13,194 nt of DNA from an uncultured Acidobacteriota bacterium (GTDB taxonomy: Bacteria; Acidobacteriota; Vicinamibacteria; Vicinamibacterales; UBA8438): the NCBI GenBank assembly GCA_913043805.1, contig CAJWMX010000026.1, forward strand, positions 1-13,194, read 5' to 3'. This document shows positions 13,067 through 13,194 of this stretch, piece by piece; position 1 is the stretch's first letter; each line of letters begins with the position of its first letter. The notes under the pieces are model-generated. The model had not been told where the DNA came from, did not search any database, and saw only the letters and a program-made list of their open reading frames with translations. Position numbers and translations under genes: made by a program.

Positions 13067-13194
13067 GCAGGCTGATGAAGCAACCTTGGAGAACCCTCGG
13101 AGGCTACTGAGAATACCGGCCTGGTGCCCGGTTTCTTGGCGAGGCTTCCGTGTAGCAAGGTGCGGGCGAAGGAGCAGACTGGTGGTCTGTGACT
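13067..13194. other. Unassigned 3' end of the window
   Basis: The last 128 bases after the OsmC-family gene hold no recognisable gene start. One very short frame (ATG at 13076, 11 codons) has no family features. A hairpin-like stretch near 13108-13138 is listed separately. I looked for a tRNA-Sec cloverleaf or T-loop here and did not find one. Confidence 0.4.
13108..13138 (+). terminator. Possible weak terminator after the OsmC-family gene
   Basis: About 45 nt past the stop, ACCGG and CCGGT flank an 8-nt loop and are followed by TTCTT. The stem is only five bases plus a few weak pairs outside. Position and the short T-rich tail fit a terminator, but support is modest. Confidence 0.3.

Noticed and set aside
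13067..13194. tRNA-Sec gene next to the selenoprotein candidate
   Set aside because: No acceptor stem pairing, UCA anticodon arm or T-loop consensus could be found.
1..13194. CRISPR array, insertion sequence ends or prophage attachment sites
   Set aside because: No regularly spaced repeats, transposase or integrase motifs, or flanking direct repeats were seen.

Overview
The window is GC-rich, densely coded bacterial DNA with ECF sigma/anti-sigma regulation, lipoproteins with Gram-negative-style lipoboxes, and short intergenic gaps. A small secreted cysteine protein (10194-10541) resembles a family I associate with Acidobacteriota of the Vicinamibacteria type, so that is my tentative placement. 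No rRNA, tRNA or CRISPR array is present, and taxonomy from one window is weak.

Layout. 1-920: the 3' end of an ECF-type sigma factor, followed 2 nt later by its membrane anti-sigma factor, whose periplasmic part resembles an HNH-nuclease fold that has lost its key histidine. 900-3296 (minus strand): two probably cotranscribed genes for an exported propeller-like protein and an Ig-like lipoprotein of unknown job. 3445-3960: a small exported NTF2-like protein. 3969-6663: a molybdate module with a divergent HTH-TOBE regulator, an AT-rich operator/promoter, and modA-modB-modC. modC is broken by an 11-bp tandem duplication. 6664-6973: a gene-free stretch between convergent genes, packed with about eight inverted repeats. 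6974-9464: madM and madL (minus) diverge from a matC-like carrier (plus), giving two unrelated malonate/dicarboxylate transport systems back to back. 9582-10109: an open reading frame joining the first third of TrkA to the last third of TrkH, apparently the product of a deletion through a trkA-trkH pair. 10194-11008: the secreted cysteine protein and a SixA-like phosphatase. 11018-12502 (minus): a PLP-dependent group II decarboxylase. 12599-13066: an OsmC-family protein with an in-frame TGA exactly where the peroxidatic cysteine belongs, followed at bSECIS distance by a perfect hairpin. This is a probable selenoprotein.

How the genes work together. The molybdate genes form one regulated unit. 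ModC ends before the usual C-terminal TOBE/Mop domain, and the TOBE domain is instead carried by the divergent regulator. The malonate carriers share one control region in which the two promoters overlap at their -35 boxes. The decarboxylase and OsmC genes also diverge from overlapping promoters. Two loci (modC and trkA/trkH) carry lesions; they may be real gene decay or assembly artefacts and should be checked against reads.

The most rewarding points are the Sec-OsmC candidate, the TrkA-TrkH chimera, the anti-sigma factor with a degenerate nuclease-like sensor domain, the modC frameshift and the hairpin cluster.
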